Source: Didymodactylos carnosus (lineage: Eukaryota; Rotifera; Eurotatoria; Philodinida; Philodinidae). Taken from it: 27,518 nucleotides of DNA. Numbering within the stretch: position 1 is the stretch's first letter; the number at the start of each line of letters is the position of its first letter. The stretch covers positions 1-27,518 of the forward strand of contig CAJNOQ010001912.1 in NCBI GenBank assembly GCA_905250885.1. The letters run 5' to 3'. A program made the translations under genes and the position numbers. Below the pieces are notes generated by a model. The model was not told the DNA's origin and ran no database searches. It saw nothing but the letters and a program-made list of their open reading frames with translations. Below are positions 10,031-19,275 of the stretch, piece by piece.

Positions 10031-11118
10031 CAGGACTGTAAAAGTTCCCGTTACTTCTTCGGCCGTTATCGACAACGGTAACTAGAAAAACAGTTGCCGT
10101 TAAAGTAACGATAACTGTCTTTCCAGTTAGCATTTAAATAACGGTAACTATTAGTTAGTTAACTTTATGATAACTGTTTCTTTCTCCTTATTATCCTGGA
10201 TTTCTCATAATCATATTTTGAAAATTTAGGCTATGAAAATAATCATATACGCTAACGAGGGAACGTATCGAGATGCCCACTTCCGTTTTCAATGATTTAT
10301 ATTTCGATCTAGAGAGGATATCGGACTAGTAAAACCTCTAAAAGGATTTTGGCCCACGGTACTTTCAAACGTGTTCAAACGTTACAGCGGTTTTTCTATT
10401 TTTCTAAGCAGAAATACGGAAAAATTAAAAAATTCATAACTCTGTCAATAAAAGTAGTTAAGAGCTCAATATTTTTTCTACGGCTCTTCTATATTGTGAT
10501 ATTCACAAAAAGTTTTAGCATTACAGCGCATTCCATTCAGAGTTATTGAATTTTTAAGTTTAAAAATAGATACGCCCTTTGATGGGCTCACAATAAAATG
10601 GCTTCAAAAATCGTTAGTTTTCCACTAAAACTGTTGAAGCGTTCATAAATAACATGGTTTTGATTGGCACACACTTGTCAATCAACTAAACTAATCGAAA
10701 TTATATAACTTTAATGTTTTGTAACTGCGGTTTTTAATGAGGTGTCTGGAGATCTCAGCAGCTACAGCCAGCTTGGGAAATCTCTTTTGTTTTCATCAAC
10801 GAAATTAGACTACAAAACCATGTCATATATGAAAGTTTCAACAGTTTTAGTGGATAACTAACGATTTTGGAAGCCATTTTAAGCCGCTGGGTAGATATTC
10901 CTGGCACAAATAAAAACTAGTTACCATAAAGTTAACTAACTGATAGTTACCGTTATTTCAACGGTAATTAGAAACGCAGTTACCGTTAAAATAACGGTAA
11001 CGGAAAACACAGTTACCGTTATTTTAACGCTAACTGAAAAGACAGTTATCGTTACTTTAACGGTAACTAAAAGAATAGTTAGTGTTAAATCAACGTAACG
11101 GGAACTTTTACAGCCCTA
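10031..11118. mobile_element. 1.09-kb hAT-type non-autonomous DNA transposon
   Basis: The left end CAGGACTGTAAAAGTTCCCG (10031) matches the reverse complement of the right end, TAGGGCTGTAAAAGTTCCCG (ending 11118). The flanking octamers are ATATGTAT (10023-10030) and ATCTGTAT (11119-11126), 7 of 8 identical, as expected for the 8-bp duplication of hAT elements. The inverted similarity extends about 140 bases inward. It is built of sub-terminal units of the type GTTACCGTTATTTTAACGGT; the right arm has about 60 bases of extra units. The interior has no transposase. A second inverted repeat is nested inside (10596-10880). Confidence 0.85.
10596..10880. repeat. Internal inverted repeat nested in the hAT-type element
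   Basis: AAAATGGCTTCAAAAATCGT beginning at 10596, continuing through CCACTAAAACTGTTGAA to ACATGGTTTTG near 10663, is matched in reverse complement at about 10813-10880. The arms are ~70 bp with a few mismatches around a ~150-base loop. The RNA or single strand could fold into a long hairpin. It may be a second foldback unit that inserted into, or was captured by, the larger element. Confidence 0.75.
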
Positions 11119-11360
11119 ATCTGTATAGTGACGCCGGAAAGCGAATATAGTACTATAGTACACCACTGTAAAAATGTATAACATCTTTACCATGCGAACG
11201 AGTGAAGTTTCAAGCGATTCATTGATCGTACAGCGTTTAAAATGGTAACCCACTAAAGAGAATTTTTTGAAATCCTGCGTTGGCACGCAGGGGTTTGCAA
11301 AAATCCTTCGGATTTTAGTTATATCCTGCAGGTTTTAACAACAATTTGCCCTACCGAAAA

Positions 11361-12221
11361 ATCATCGTGTTTCGAAAGATTATTTATTTATTAGGCTGGC
11401 AACAACACATTTAAAACAAAAATAAAACATTTCTTCTTTAGTTCATTCTACTGTCATCAGAGGAGGGACAAGTACAAGTACAGTAAGTACTAGTACAACT
11501 ACTTGTACTTAAAGAATGTACTTGTACTTGCAATTGAAGTACATTTCAAGTACTTCAAGCACTTTCTGAGCACAGCACAGGTATAAGTGTCCCTCCTCTG
11601 ACCGTCATACTGTTTAGGCTTTCTTGGAATAAAATATCTTTCCTAATACAGGAAAATACAATAGTACCATGCTTTTTAGTATGAAAGTAAAGATTTATGC
11701 GAAAAGTAACTAAGAGACAGTCCTGATCACATTAGAATTTTAGTATTACTAATATTCAGGACAAAGTTTTCGCTGTTAAAATAGTTATTAGTTTAATTCG
11801 GAGAATACTTCGTTTTTGTTAGAGGTGAACGTCGTCGTTTCCTCGTTGATAATGTGTTTGACCGATGCATTGATATCATATATGTTATATAGTTTTGCCG
11901 AAAACATGTATGCTAGTTGACATTCTAAACATAGTATGTGCTGATGCTATTTGTTGATTGCAGACCAGCAAATGGCATCAAACGAACTTCTTCTATTTTA
12001 CCATAGTTTCGAGTACTGAACTTCTTTTCGCATAAATCTTTACTTTCATACTAAAAAGCATGGTACTATTGTATTTTTCTTGTATTAGGAAAGATATTTT
12101 GTTCTAAGAAAGCCTAAACAGTATGACAGTAGAATGAACTAAAGAAGAAATATTTTATTTTGGTTTTAAATGTGTTGTTGCCAGCCTGATAAATAAATAA
12201 TCTGTCTAAACACGACGATTG
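11361..12221. mobile_element. 861-bp foldback/inverted-repeat element
   Basis: The left arm (11361-11706) and right arm (12024-12221) are inverted copies at high identity. Shared stretches include GATTTATGCGAAAAG at the inner end, ACCATGCTTTTTAGTATGAA, AGGCTGGC-AACAACACATTT and ATC(A/G)TCGTGTTT at the outer end. The loop is 317 bases. The left arm is longer only because a 143-bp MITE plus 8 duplicated bases interrupts it; without that insertion the arms are 195 and 198 bases. A minus-strand open frame at 12114-12389 is a by-product of the arm. Confidence 0.8.
11458..11600. mobile_element. 143-bp hAT-type MITE with target-site duplication
   Basis: The termini CAGAGGAGGGACA (11458) and TGTCCCTCCTCTG (ending 11600) are perfect inverted repeats. 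The inside is made of GTACTTGTACTT and AAGTACAAGTAC words, typical of a widespread hAT MITE class. The flanks ACTGTCAT (11450-11457) and ACCGTCAT (11601-11608) form an 8-bp duplication with one mismatch. The opposite arm of the surrounding inverted repeat has the unoccupied site, with a single ACTGTCAT (reverse strand near 12121-12128), which confirms the insertion boundaries. Confidence 0.92.
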
Positions 12222-12746
12222 ATTGTCTTTGAAGAAGTACAAACAGTTAGAAAAGAAAACGAAGCTTGAGATATCGAGTACTTTAAGAGAAAAAGGGTTA
12301 CTCCACGAAATTTTCTTCGTAACTTCATTGTTTCTCATTCGTTGTTGACTGAAAAACTTGATACTAATCAGGATAGTAGAACCAATCATCCTCTACAACT
12401 ATATATAGCAAAGCTGGTATAAAATGAAATATACTATAGTATCTGCAAAATAGAGACAGGAATATATTTTGAAACGTTCTCTAAGAATATTCGGACAAAC
12501 TCCAGAGCCGAACAAAAGAACACTCATTTTCATTTATATAAAAACAAACTCTTTCTTTTAATTGTTTCGGTTTGATATAAATAAAATCATTTTAATCCGG
12601 TTCACCGTTGCATGATTTCAAACATTAGAAAACGCATCTCATTTTAAACATATGTTTAAAATGTGTTGAAAGAAGCCTTTTTCTTTCAGAATAAAATTTC
12701 CACAGGACTTTGCGCAGAAAGCCTACGAGTTGTGTGTGTTAAAGTA
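12222..12746. other. Non-coding, no gene seen
   Basis: AT-rich sequence with no coding exon, RNA gene or repeat terminus that I can support. Confidence 0.35.
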
Positions 12747-12852
12747 TCCGGCGATGTTTCTTACGTTTATGCAGGATCTTTTCCATGTTAATCCTACATA
12801 AACTACGCAGGATTTCGTCGTGGCCTGCGTAAAGGTAAGAAACATCGTCGGG
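12747..12852. mobile_element. 106-bp TA-flanked MITE
   Basis: The left end TCCGGCGATGTTTCTTACG matches the reverse complement of the right end (CCCGACGATGTTTCTTACC), and the match continues into TTTATGCAGG/TTTACGCAGG. TA dinucleotides flank both ends (12745-12746 and 12853-12854). This is a miniature Tc1/mariner-type element with near-complete hairpin potential and no coding capacity. Confidence 0.75.
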
Positions 12853-12908
12853 TATTTTTACACCTTTTTACCGCAGACTTTTACCGCATTTCTTCCTGAA
12901 ATCTTTAA

Positions 12909-13743
12909 CCCTTTACCTACCATAGCGGTTCCAGAAGAGCCACTAATAAAATCCCCACGCGAATAGAGTATTGGTCTCCCCAATATGGCAATAGTATGAA
13001 CAGATCGACTAGGCGGACTGCCCTTTGTGTAGGTAAGTTTGGTCATTCCGGTGAACGTTGAAGTACGGAGGGAGCAGAACGACTTGAAAAGATCCAACTT
13101 TTTCCCTTTTATGAGTGTTGATTTTGCCACAAATGACAACTGTTTTTTTGTTTGACTAATATGCAGAAAGGAAAGCTGATTACATGAAAAAATATTTTCT
13201 TAAGAACACATGTATTTTGGACAGACCTTTAGAAAAAAACATCTGGCTTTATTTAAGTATTTAATACCATCCTTGAAAAAATTTGATCGCTAATAAAATA
13301 TTGTTTCAACTTCTAATGTAATAAGATGTTAAATAATATATGTATGATCTAGGTCATTCTCCGCCTCCTCCAGTAGTCACTCCAGCGTCCATTTTATATT
13401 TTACCATCTCCTATCCGCCTATCTCTTGTGAAACTTTCGAAACGCACTTAATTCACTAGTAGACATTTTCGTCGATATGTATAACACAGCAGGTCGTCAA
13501 GATGTTTATTACCTGTAGGTATAAAAAGAATTTTTAAAAAAGTTTTCAATTTTTCAAATTTATCGAATTTGTAAATCATATATTCCAGAGACAGAGCACC
13601 GAAACAAAATATTTTTTCTACCAGTCGACAGCTTATGGAATTATCTTGCTCGAAAAAGCAATCCATTTTTTATCACATGCTTCATTATCTTTTTACAACA
13701 GTTCTACGAATGGATCATGGGTGATCCTTCGGTAGGTAAAGGG
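12909..13743. mobile_element. piggyBac-type non-autonomous element
   Basis: TTAACCCTTTACCTACC at 12905-12921 is the exact inverse of GGTAGGTAAAGGGTTAA at 13731-13747. TTAA flanking a terminus that begins CCCTTT is the signature of piggyBac elements, which duplicate TTAA. That gives an 835-bp element with 13-bp perfect termini. Just inside the right end, GGATCATGGGTGATCC forms a further palindrome. I see no DDD transposase frame inside. The minus-strand 93-codon frame at 12858-13139 crosses the left terminus and is not a gene. Confidence 0.8.
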
Positions 13744-13747
13744 TTAA

Positions 13748-14597
13748 TGTGGGAGAGGAAAGGAAGCTCTCAAGATCGAGCAATATCAATCGCAATTTTG
13801 CAGATTTCACTTTAAATCTATTGTTCTACAATCAATCTTATGTTCAAGCTTCATGAAGAGGGTAAGACAGCTTTCTGACGGGGAAGAAAAGGTTGGATGT
13901 ACAAAATAACGTACTTGCATCATGCATCCCTAGACGATATCCTACGCACTTTCTGCCTATTTTCTACAAGAATTTTAACATTTACGACATCTACAGTCTA
14001 AATATTTGGATCGTACTAGGAATTCGCTTCGTTTTATGTAAAATCTCACAAAATTCGACGACTTTTCGAATGTCCCTCATTTGATTATCCCAGGCAAAAA
14101 CTGCCTTTGAGAAAATTCTAGATGCATTTCGACTGTAATCGAGCGATGCAATAATTGTCATCTAGGTTACTAGTTGGAAAAGGGGCTTTCAACTAGCTGC
14201 GTCTGCACGTGCAGCTAGCAATGGTTAAATCGATCAATTATTGGGCAATAAATCGACAGCTGCAACCGAGGAGAAAACTATCTATCGCCCGATTGCTTGA
14301 TTTCTACTGTCGTTACGAAATAATTGAAATCGAGTAAAAATCCAGTAATCTAGATAAATCGGACGATACTCGATTGTTTTTGATGCCTTGGTAGGATTTC
14401 GTTAGGATCCTAAGCGTCCTTAAGAGAAAATTTAAGAGGATTCTGGTAAGCTGTGTTCAAGGTTGTGCTAGAAAATTCATTAGTCTTTTACTAGGAATAT
14501 GTGTATATTTAGTTTTGGCACGGAAACCGTGTTCGAGAATAAATAAATTACATTATAAATATATATTAACAGCATTATTTACGTAATTATTTTCAGT
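13748..14597. other. Non-coding; diverged dispersed repeat at ~14180-14260; splice-acceptor-like end
   Basis: No gene. GCACGTGCAGCTAGC near 14206 and its neighbourhood resemble patches near 4640-4880 and 19330-19510. The last bases, ATTATTTTCAG ending at 14596, look like a 3' splice site directly before the ZZ zinc-finger frame. An upstream exon may therefore once have existed, but I could not find it. Confidence 0.35.
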
Positions 14598-15502
14598 ATG
14601 TCTAGTCTGTGCACACTTCTGACACCATGCAGCCAGGTTTCAAGGCGCATTCGATGTCAAAATTGTGGTAATCAAATGAATCAAGTCAGTTGGAAACAAT
14701 GTTTAATATGCAAAACGTTTAATTTATGTGATGAATGTGCATTACCAGATATTGAATTAGAATCTGCAGCCATTGTTTATCATACACAATTACACAAGAA
14801 TATTTGTTAGAATTTGTTGACGATGTTGAGCAAGATAACAACGAAACTTGCAATATAAATGTTAATCGTGTTAAACGCGAAAAGGTATTGCTTATTGCTG
14901 CTTACAACACAACAATAAGTAGTATTACTATGTTTAATACAAGTTATGCTAAACATTGGCACTATCGTATAGCAGATGTATTAAAGGCGACAATGGCTGC
15001 TCCTACATATTTTCCACCACATAAGATGCATACAGGAATAATTGAAAACGGTCATTTCGTACCAAATAAACATCATAAAATATATATTGATGGTGGTGTA
15101 TTCGCCAACGATCCAGAATTAATAGCAATATGGGCAATACGAATGCAATGGAAAAAAATGATCAATTATCATTTACTTTCTATAGGTACAGGGCACTACG
15201 TTGACGACTTATCAGCCACAAACGAGGGTGGCTATTTAGGATGGATATTCAACAAAGGATTACTTGTTAATACACTCATGGAAGCTACACGTAGTTTTAC
15301 GGAAATAATTACGAATGATTTAACTAAATCCAATAATATCAAACGGATGAAATTTAATTTTAGAATAAAAAAATCTATGGAATTAGATGATCCGAATTTT
15401 ATCTACGAATTCGATAAGGAATGGAAATTTTTGAAAAATGGAGAAGATTTTCAAACATTAATGAATTTTTATGACAAGTATATTGATATGGGACCAAATT
15501 AA
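14598..15502 (+). pseudogene. ZZ zinc finger joined to the C-terminal half of a patatin-like phospholipase
   Basis: The first frame (14598-14810, 70 residues from ATG) carries a full ZZ-type zinc-finger ligand set: C20, C23, C35, C38, C44, C47, H62, H66 (CQNCG, WKQCLIC, NLCDEC, HTQLH). It stops at 14810. A second frame (codons from 14804, no ATG at its start) gives the C-terminal half of a patatin fold. It has VLLIAAYNTT, then KATMAAPTYFPPH, then YIDGGVFANDPE with the catalytic-dyad Asp (D96 of this frame), then LLSIGTG, ending at TAA 15502. The glycine-rich oxyanion loop and the GxSxG nucleophile elbow, normally about 100-150 residues upstream, are absent. Together with the frame change at ~14805, this indicates an internal deletion in a once longer ZZ-patatin gene. 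The remaining patatin half is well preserved (232 codons without a stop), so the damage may be recent. An alternative is a non-catalytic protein expressed by unseen splicing. Confidence 0.7.
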
Positions 15503-16074
15503 AGTAATGAAAATGTTATACATGACCTTTAGGTGGCTGTTACGTAATTCTCCCCATCAAGGAGAGCTGAAAAAATATTGGATTACCAATATATTTTAAA
15601 TACTTCTAAACTATGAGAGATCTTTCGAAGAATCTATTCTCTTTTCATTTTATTTCTTAGACAGAAGGTGTAAAGCGTTTTCATTTCATTTCATTTTTAG
15701 TAACGGTCTATGTATTGGAAAGAGTGTTCGCTTTCTAAAAAATTGCGTTTTTTTGAAACTAAAGGCAATAAGGAAGGATATTCCAATCGGGATGTATTTG
15801 ATATTTTTACAGCGGAAGAAATTTCTCCTATATCCCGATCTGCTATAGATTTTTGAGTGGTTACTTTTGTTTGAAAAAAGGTCGCTGACAGGAAAAAAGA
15901 ATCTAGTGTAATTTTTTCATCTCTTTCTAATGGTGATGCCAAAACTTTTAAAAAACAGAAAATTAAGCGCTAGACATAACATAACTGAGTGTAATCCCTT
16001 ATGTGGTGGTCTTTCTCATTATATAACCACACAATGCATCGACCGCAAACTTTACTAGGTCGTGTTATTTTGAA
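15503..16074. other. Non-coding spacer between the patatin remnant and the lectin cluster
   Basis: A minus-strand 81-codon frame at 15697-15942 matches nothing I recognise and is probably chance. No repeats or RNA genes were seen. Confidence 0.35.
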
Positions 16075-16491
16075 TTAATGATGTGTTCCTGTTGACCATA
16101 TTACTTCGTCCATCGAATCGTATAGAACAACATTTCCATCATCTTCTACTAACAATTGATATGGACTCTGTCCTTTCCCTTGTGTATTTGTTGACCAGAA
16201 ACTATGATAAGCATCACACAAAGCCATACTTCCATCTTCTGTTATTACCAACCGCGTAGGACGAAGTTTTGCTTTTTTCCATGTATTCGATGTCCATATT
16301 ACTTGTGCATTTTCCGATGGAAAATTTTTACAACGATATAATACCAAATTGTCATCATTTTGTAATTTCAAATGATAAAGTTGATTTGGTGATGAAAGAT
16401 AAGAATTAGATTTCAGTACAGAATCCATACCAAGACAGTTGCCCGGCATCCTTTGAAACAAACAAAAAAAAGTAGGTAAAGACGAACACAT
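16075..16491 (-). CDS. Bulb-type (GNA-like) mannose-binding lectin, copy 1
   Basis: This 138-residue frame starts at the ATG at 16491. The open frame extends upstream to 16590 without another usable ATG, and the start aligns with the ATG of copy 3 (MCSSLPTFFCLFQR versus MCSSSTSFCLFQR). The body is one bulb-lectin (B_lectin) domain with three beta-prism subdomains. QNDDNLVLY is a good match to the mannose-pocket motif QxDxNxVxY. The second pocket is degenerate (EDGSMALCD). The third reads EDDGNVVLY (Q to E). The W-[ST]-[ST]-N/G-T strand motifs (IWTSNT, FWSTNTQ, IWSTGT) mark each subdomain. The short hydrophobic N-terminus could be a weak signal or the translated end of an intron, because a T-rich tract ending TTTCAAAG precedes NCL in all three copies. 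It is a secreted or surface carbohydrate-binding protein by analogy; bdelloid copies may derive from horizontal transfer. Confidence 0.8.
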   Translation of the reverse strand: MCSSLPTFFCLFQRMPGNCLGMDSVLKSNSYLSSPNQLYHLKLQNDDNLVLYRCKNFPSENAQVIWTSNTWKKAKLRPTRLVITEDGSMALCDAYHSFWSTNTQGKGQSPYQLLVEDDGNVVLYDSMDEVIWSTGTHH

Positions 16492-16591
16492 TAAAAGAAT
16501 AAATGAGATTGAAATTATGCCTCTCACAAGTTGAGTAGTCAACTTATCTGAAATATATTGTGGACCAAAGGCACATAATAAGTGAGACAAT

Positions 16592-17760
16592 CGAGAAAAA
16601 CTGTCTTGTTTAGGCGTCTCAGTTAGTATTCTAACTTGGCAAACAGACTTGAACTAATTCTAAAGAAATTTTTTCTGCATTTTGTGGAAGTGTTTCTCAG
16701 CTATCTATACAAAAAAATTCGCGAATATATAACTTTTTGTTATTGAGAAAGAAGACTCTTATTGTATCTCAACGTTGTGTCATCTATCAGATGGATAACT
16801 AATACTGTCTGTCTGTATAACCGCTGAACTTCAAAATTGATTTGTATTTTACAGAAGACCATGTTTGTTTTCGGAATCTGTGTGAATTTCAAATTAAGAT
16901 TTGTTATTTCATTCAGGCGACTTCAATCTTTAAACATGATACGAGACATATCCGAAAAGTGACATAGGCTAAAAACTTTTCTGGGCCGATTCCTGATCTT
17001 AGACTTATCTCTCCTTTAAAAAAAGAATTCATGCATTGTAATTCATAACGTGAATTACAGCGACTTACGCACTCTCTTACCTGTATGTCTTCGAAATTAT
17101 CTATAAAAGTCCACCAATTATTAAACTATTATAAAGTCATACCAGTGAGTTTGATGTAAGCTTATACGAGTTTAGACACCGGACACACGCAAATCTAGCT
17201 GAGCGAATATTTAGGCCGTTAAGAGTATTTTCAGTTTTCCCTCAGATCAGTGATTATCAACGACTATTAAGTGTGTCCTTTCTCTCATAGCTTCGCATCA
17301 TAGCTTCGTACCGTGCCCTCTATACTTCATTTGAAATTTTCGTCGATCTCCTTCATATGCATGCATCTGATGACAATAGTCTGAAATAATTGTGTGCTCT
17401 CTAGGGATCCCAGATCTTCTGATTTTTGAAACTTTTTCTGCCTCTTTTCTCCTCTTTTCTGCCATAAGGTCTACTGATTTTCTACTTCTTTTTCTCAGGC
17501 TTTCTGGGATCCCTGGTCCTCTCGACGAACGCTCAATCATCCTCTGCAGTCAGAGAACATTTATCCCTTCCTCGACGATGATGGATGAGAATGATACCAC
17601 ATACTGTGTCAAACTAAACTTACGTGAAGTCTTAACTTTCTTTGTGAATTTTCGTCGTCTATCTAGCGGCAGTCTGATGCTTTTCGGACGCAGACTTTCA
17701 TCTGGACGGTAGAACGTGCATCACGAATTGCGCTCCATAGCGCGAGCCTGAAGATCTTTC
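16592..17760. other. Upstream region of lectin copy 1; part is shared with copy 2
   Basis: Positions ~17575-17700 (ATGATACCACATACTGTGTC, then GTGAAGT, TCGTCTATCT, GCAGTCTGA, TTTTCGGAC) are clearly related to ~20490-20605 upstream of lectin copy 2, so the duplicated unit included flanking DNA. AGGGATCCCAGA near 17403 and TCTGGGATCCCT near 17505 form a 12-bp inverted pair. No coding gene is supported. Confidence 0.5.
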
Positions 17761-17937
17761 GTTCTCTTACCCAAGTCCACTATCTTATCGCATGTCACGG
17801 CGCGAGTCGCTTAAAAAATTCGCGGCAGGATCTGTAACGCGTTCGCTGTAAGACTCGAGAAATAAGACGCGATTTTTAGCGATCGCTATTTTTTCGCGCT
17901 CATACAAAAATCAATGACTCTCAAGTATTTTGCTATA
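17761..17937. repeat. 177-bp direct repeat, left copy (candidate long target-site duplication)
   Basis: Identical at every base to 18351-18527 and in the same orientation. It runs from GTTCTCTTACCCAAGTCC to AAGTATTTTGCTATA. The unit is CpG-rich (GGCGCGAGTCGC, AACGCGTTCGC, GCGATCGC), like local sequence further right (18900-19270). It abuts the 413-bp unit directly. Confidence 0.95.
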
Positions 17938-18350
17938 AAGGACGCATTTTATTATAGTTTATTTTGTTCTTTGCTCTTCTTGTTTTTATTCTTCTCACAC
18001 GTGTATTCTTTCGGAAAAATTCTTTTGTATTCTGCACCATTCTGCTGATCATACAAGATGGATCACAGGATCCGCTAGTATGGCTTCAAAATGTATTATC
18101 AAATGCTTTCAGATAAAGATAGTTTAGACCAAAAACGGCTGTTAAGTGACGGCATCGGTGAATATCGTATGAACCGCTATTTGTCAGAGTAATTTGACTT
18201 TTTTAAACAAAATCTTCGACCCTTTTCAGTGTGAATCTCAGCATTTCATTCAATGAATTTGAGTACCATACACTTTTGAAGTGCAGCCGTGTCACTATAG
18301 CAGGAGCACTAAAAACGTCAGGGTAAAGACCATCCTTGTCTACTTGTAAT
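17938..18350 (+). mobile_element. 413-bp dispersed unit, copy 1 (candidate 5'-truncated retrotransposon 3' end)
   Basis: This segment, AAGGACGCATTTTATTATAG to CTACTTGTAAT, is repeated at 25298-25710 with about 99% identity (a one-base indel in the CGACCC/CGACC run and a few substitutions such as GTATGAACCG/GCATGAACCC). At the second site it has no 177-bp flanks. There it lies 205 bases downstream of a LINE remnant in the same orientation, so it may be LINE 3' untranslated sequence. The minus strand contains an open stretch reading VDKDGLYPDVFSAPAIV of unknown meaning. Confidence 0.7.
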
Positions 18351-18527
18351 GTTCTCTTACCCAAGTCCACTATCTTATCGCATGTCACGGCGCGAGTCGC
18401 TTAAAAAATTCGCGGCAGGATCTGTAACGCGTTCGCTGTAAGACTCGAGAAATAAGACGCGATTTTTAGCGATCGCTATTTTTTCGCGCTCATACAAAAA
18501 TCAATGACTCTCAAGTATTTTGCTATA
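18351..18527. repeat. 177-bp direct repeat, right copy
   Basis: Exact copy of 17761-17937. It directly follows the 413-bp unit; the last shared base with the second copy of that unit is 18351. Confidence 0.95.
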
Positions 18528-18575
18528 GTTACTATTTCTTCGCGTTTTCCGTCTAATATCAGTAAATGAGCCACG

Positions 18576-18743
18576 CAGTGGCGGATCTAGCACTACGGTG
18601 GTCCGACGACCGCCGCCCCCTCGCAAATGGAATTCTAATGCAAGTACACTACCAGACTTCCTTAGAAAAAATAATCATACTACCCCGGACGACATCGTTT
18701 AGAAATCGACAACCCCGTCTGTAGAATCCTGGAGCCGCCCCTG
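18576..18743. mobile_element. 168-bp hAT-type MITE with target-site duplication
   Basis: The left end CAGTGGCGGATCTAG (18576) matches the reverse complement of the right end, CAGGGGCGGCTCCAG (ending 18743), at 11-12 of 15 bases. The flanks GAGCCACG (18568-18575) and GAGTCACG (18744-18751) agree at 7 of 8 positions. This terminus is a familiar animal hAT MITE type. No coding capacity. Confidence 0.85.
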
Positions 18744-19029
18744 GAGTCACGTTTACCGCGAACGCAGACGACTGGCGTGCCCGACGTGACTACGCAAGAC
18801 TATATTGGTCATGGCGTAAGCTATTATTAAGATGTGATAAGATTTTGAAAATTTTTCGAAAAATCAGTAAGAGTTATAAACCAGGCGCGTAAGCAAAACA
18901 AAACGGTGAATAGGATTTGCAAGGGAGGTCGCGGTCGTAAGAGAAATATACGATCACGACATGATAATTTTTCTTACAGCGATCACGCTCGGATTGCGAA
19001 GTCTTACCAGGACCGCTAAAAAGTCTCTA

Positions 19030-19275
19030 TTGTCGCGTCGCGTTGGCGAATTACGAGTTTTTTGTAAAATAAGAGTTTTGTCGCAAACGTGCCGCGACGA
19101 TAGCGGCTTCTTAGTGATCGTGGTGCGACTTCGCGATCACTATAAGAAAAAATGAGCGCGTCGCGATCGCGAATTACAAAATTTTTGTAAAATAAGAGTT
19201 GGTCGCGAACGCTCCGCGACAATTGCGGCTTCTAAGCGATCGCGGCGTAAATTGCGCGATCCGCGCCCCGAATCA
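19030..19275. repeat. ~123-bp tandem duplication, CpG-rich
   Basis: GGCGAATTACGAGTTTTTTG (from ~19045) and its follow-on (TGTAAAATAAGAGTT, GTCGCAAACGTGCCGCGAC, GCGGCTTCTTAGTGATCG) recur about 123 bases later in diverged form (GCGAATTAC, TGTAAAATAAGAGTT, GTCGCGAACGCTCCGCGAC, GCGGCTTCTAAGCGATCG). The open frames here on both strands are by-products. Confidence 0.65.

Noticed and set aside
12114..12389. 91-codon minus-strand open frame
   Set aside because: Half lies in the right arm of the foldback element; composition is AT-driven with no motifs.
12858..13139. 93-codon minus-strand open frame
   Set aside because: It crosses the left terminus of the piggyBac-type element and has no recognised domain.
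16492..16590. Longer N-terminus for lectin copy 1
   Set aside because: The extended frame begins with TTG and has no ATG before 16491; sister genes start at the equivalent of 16491.
17761..18527. Miniature LTR retrotransposon with 177-bp LTRs
   Set aside because: The repeats lack TG...CA ends, no 5-bp flanking duplication is seen, and the internal unit occurs elsewhere without them.
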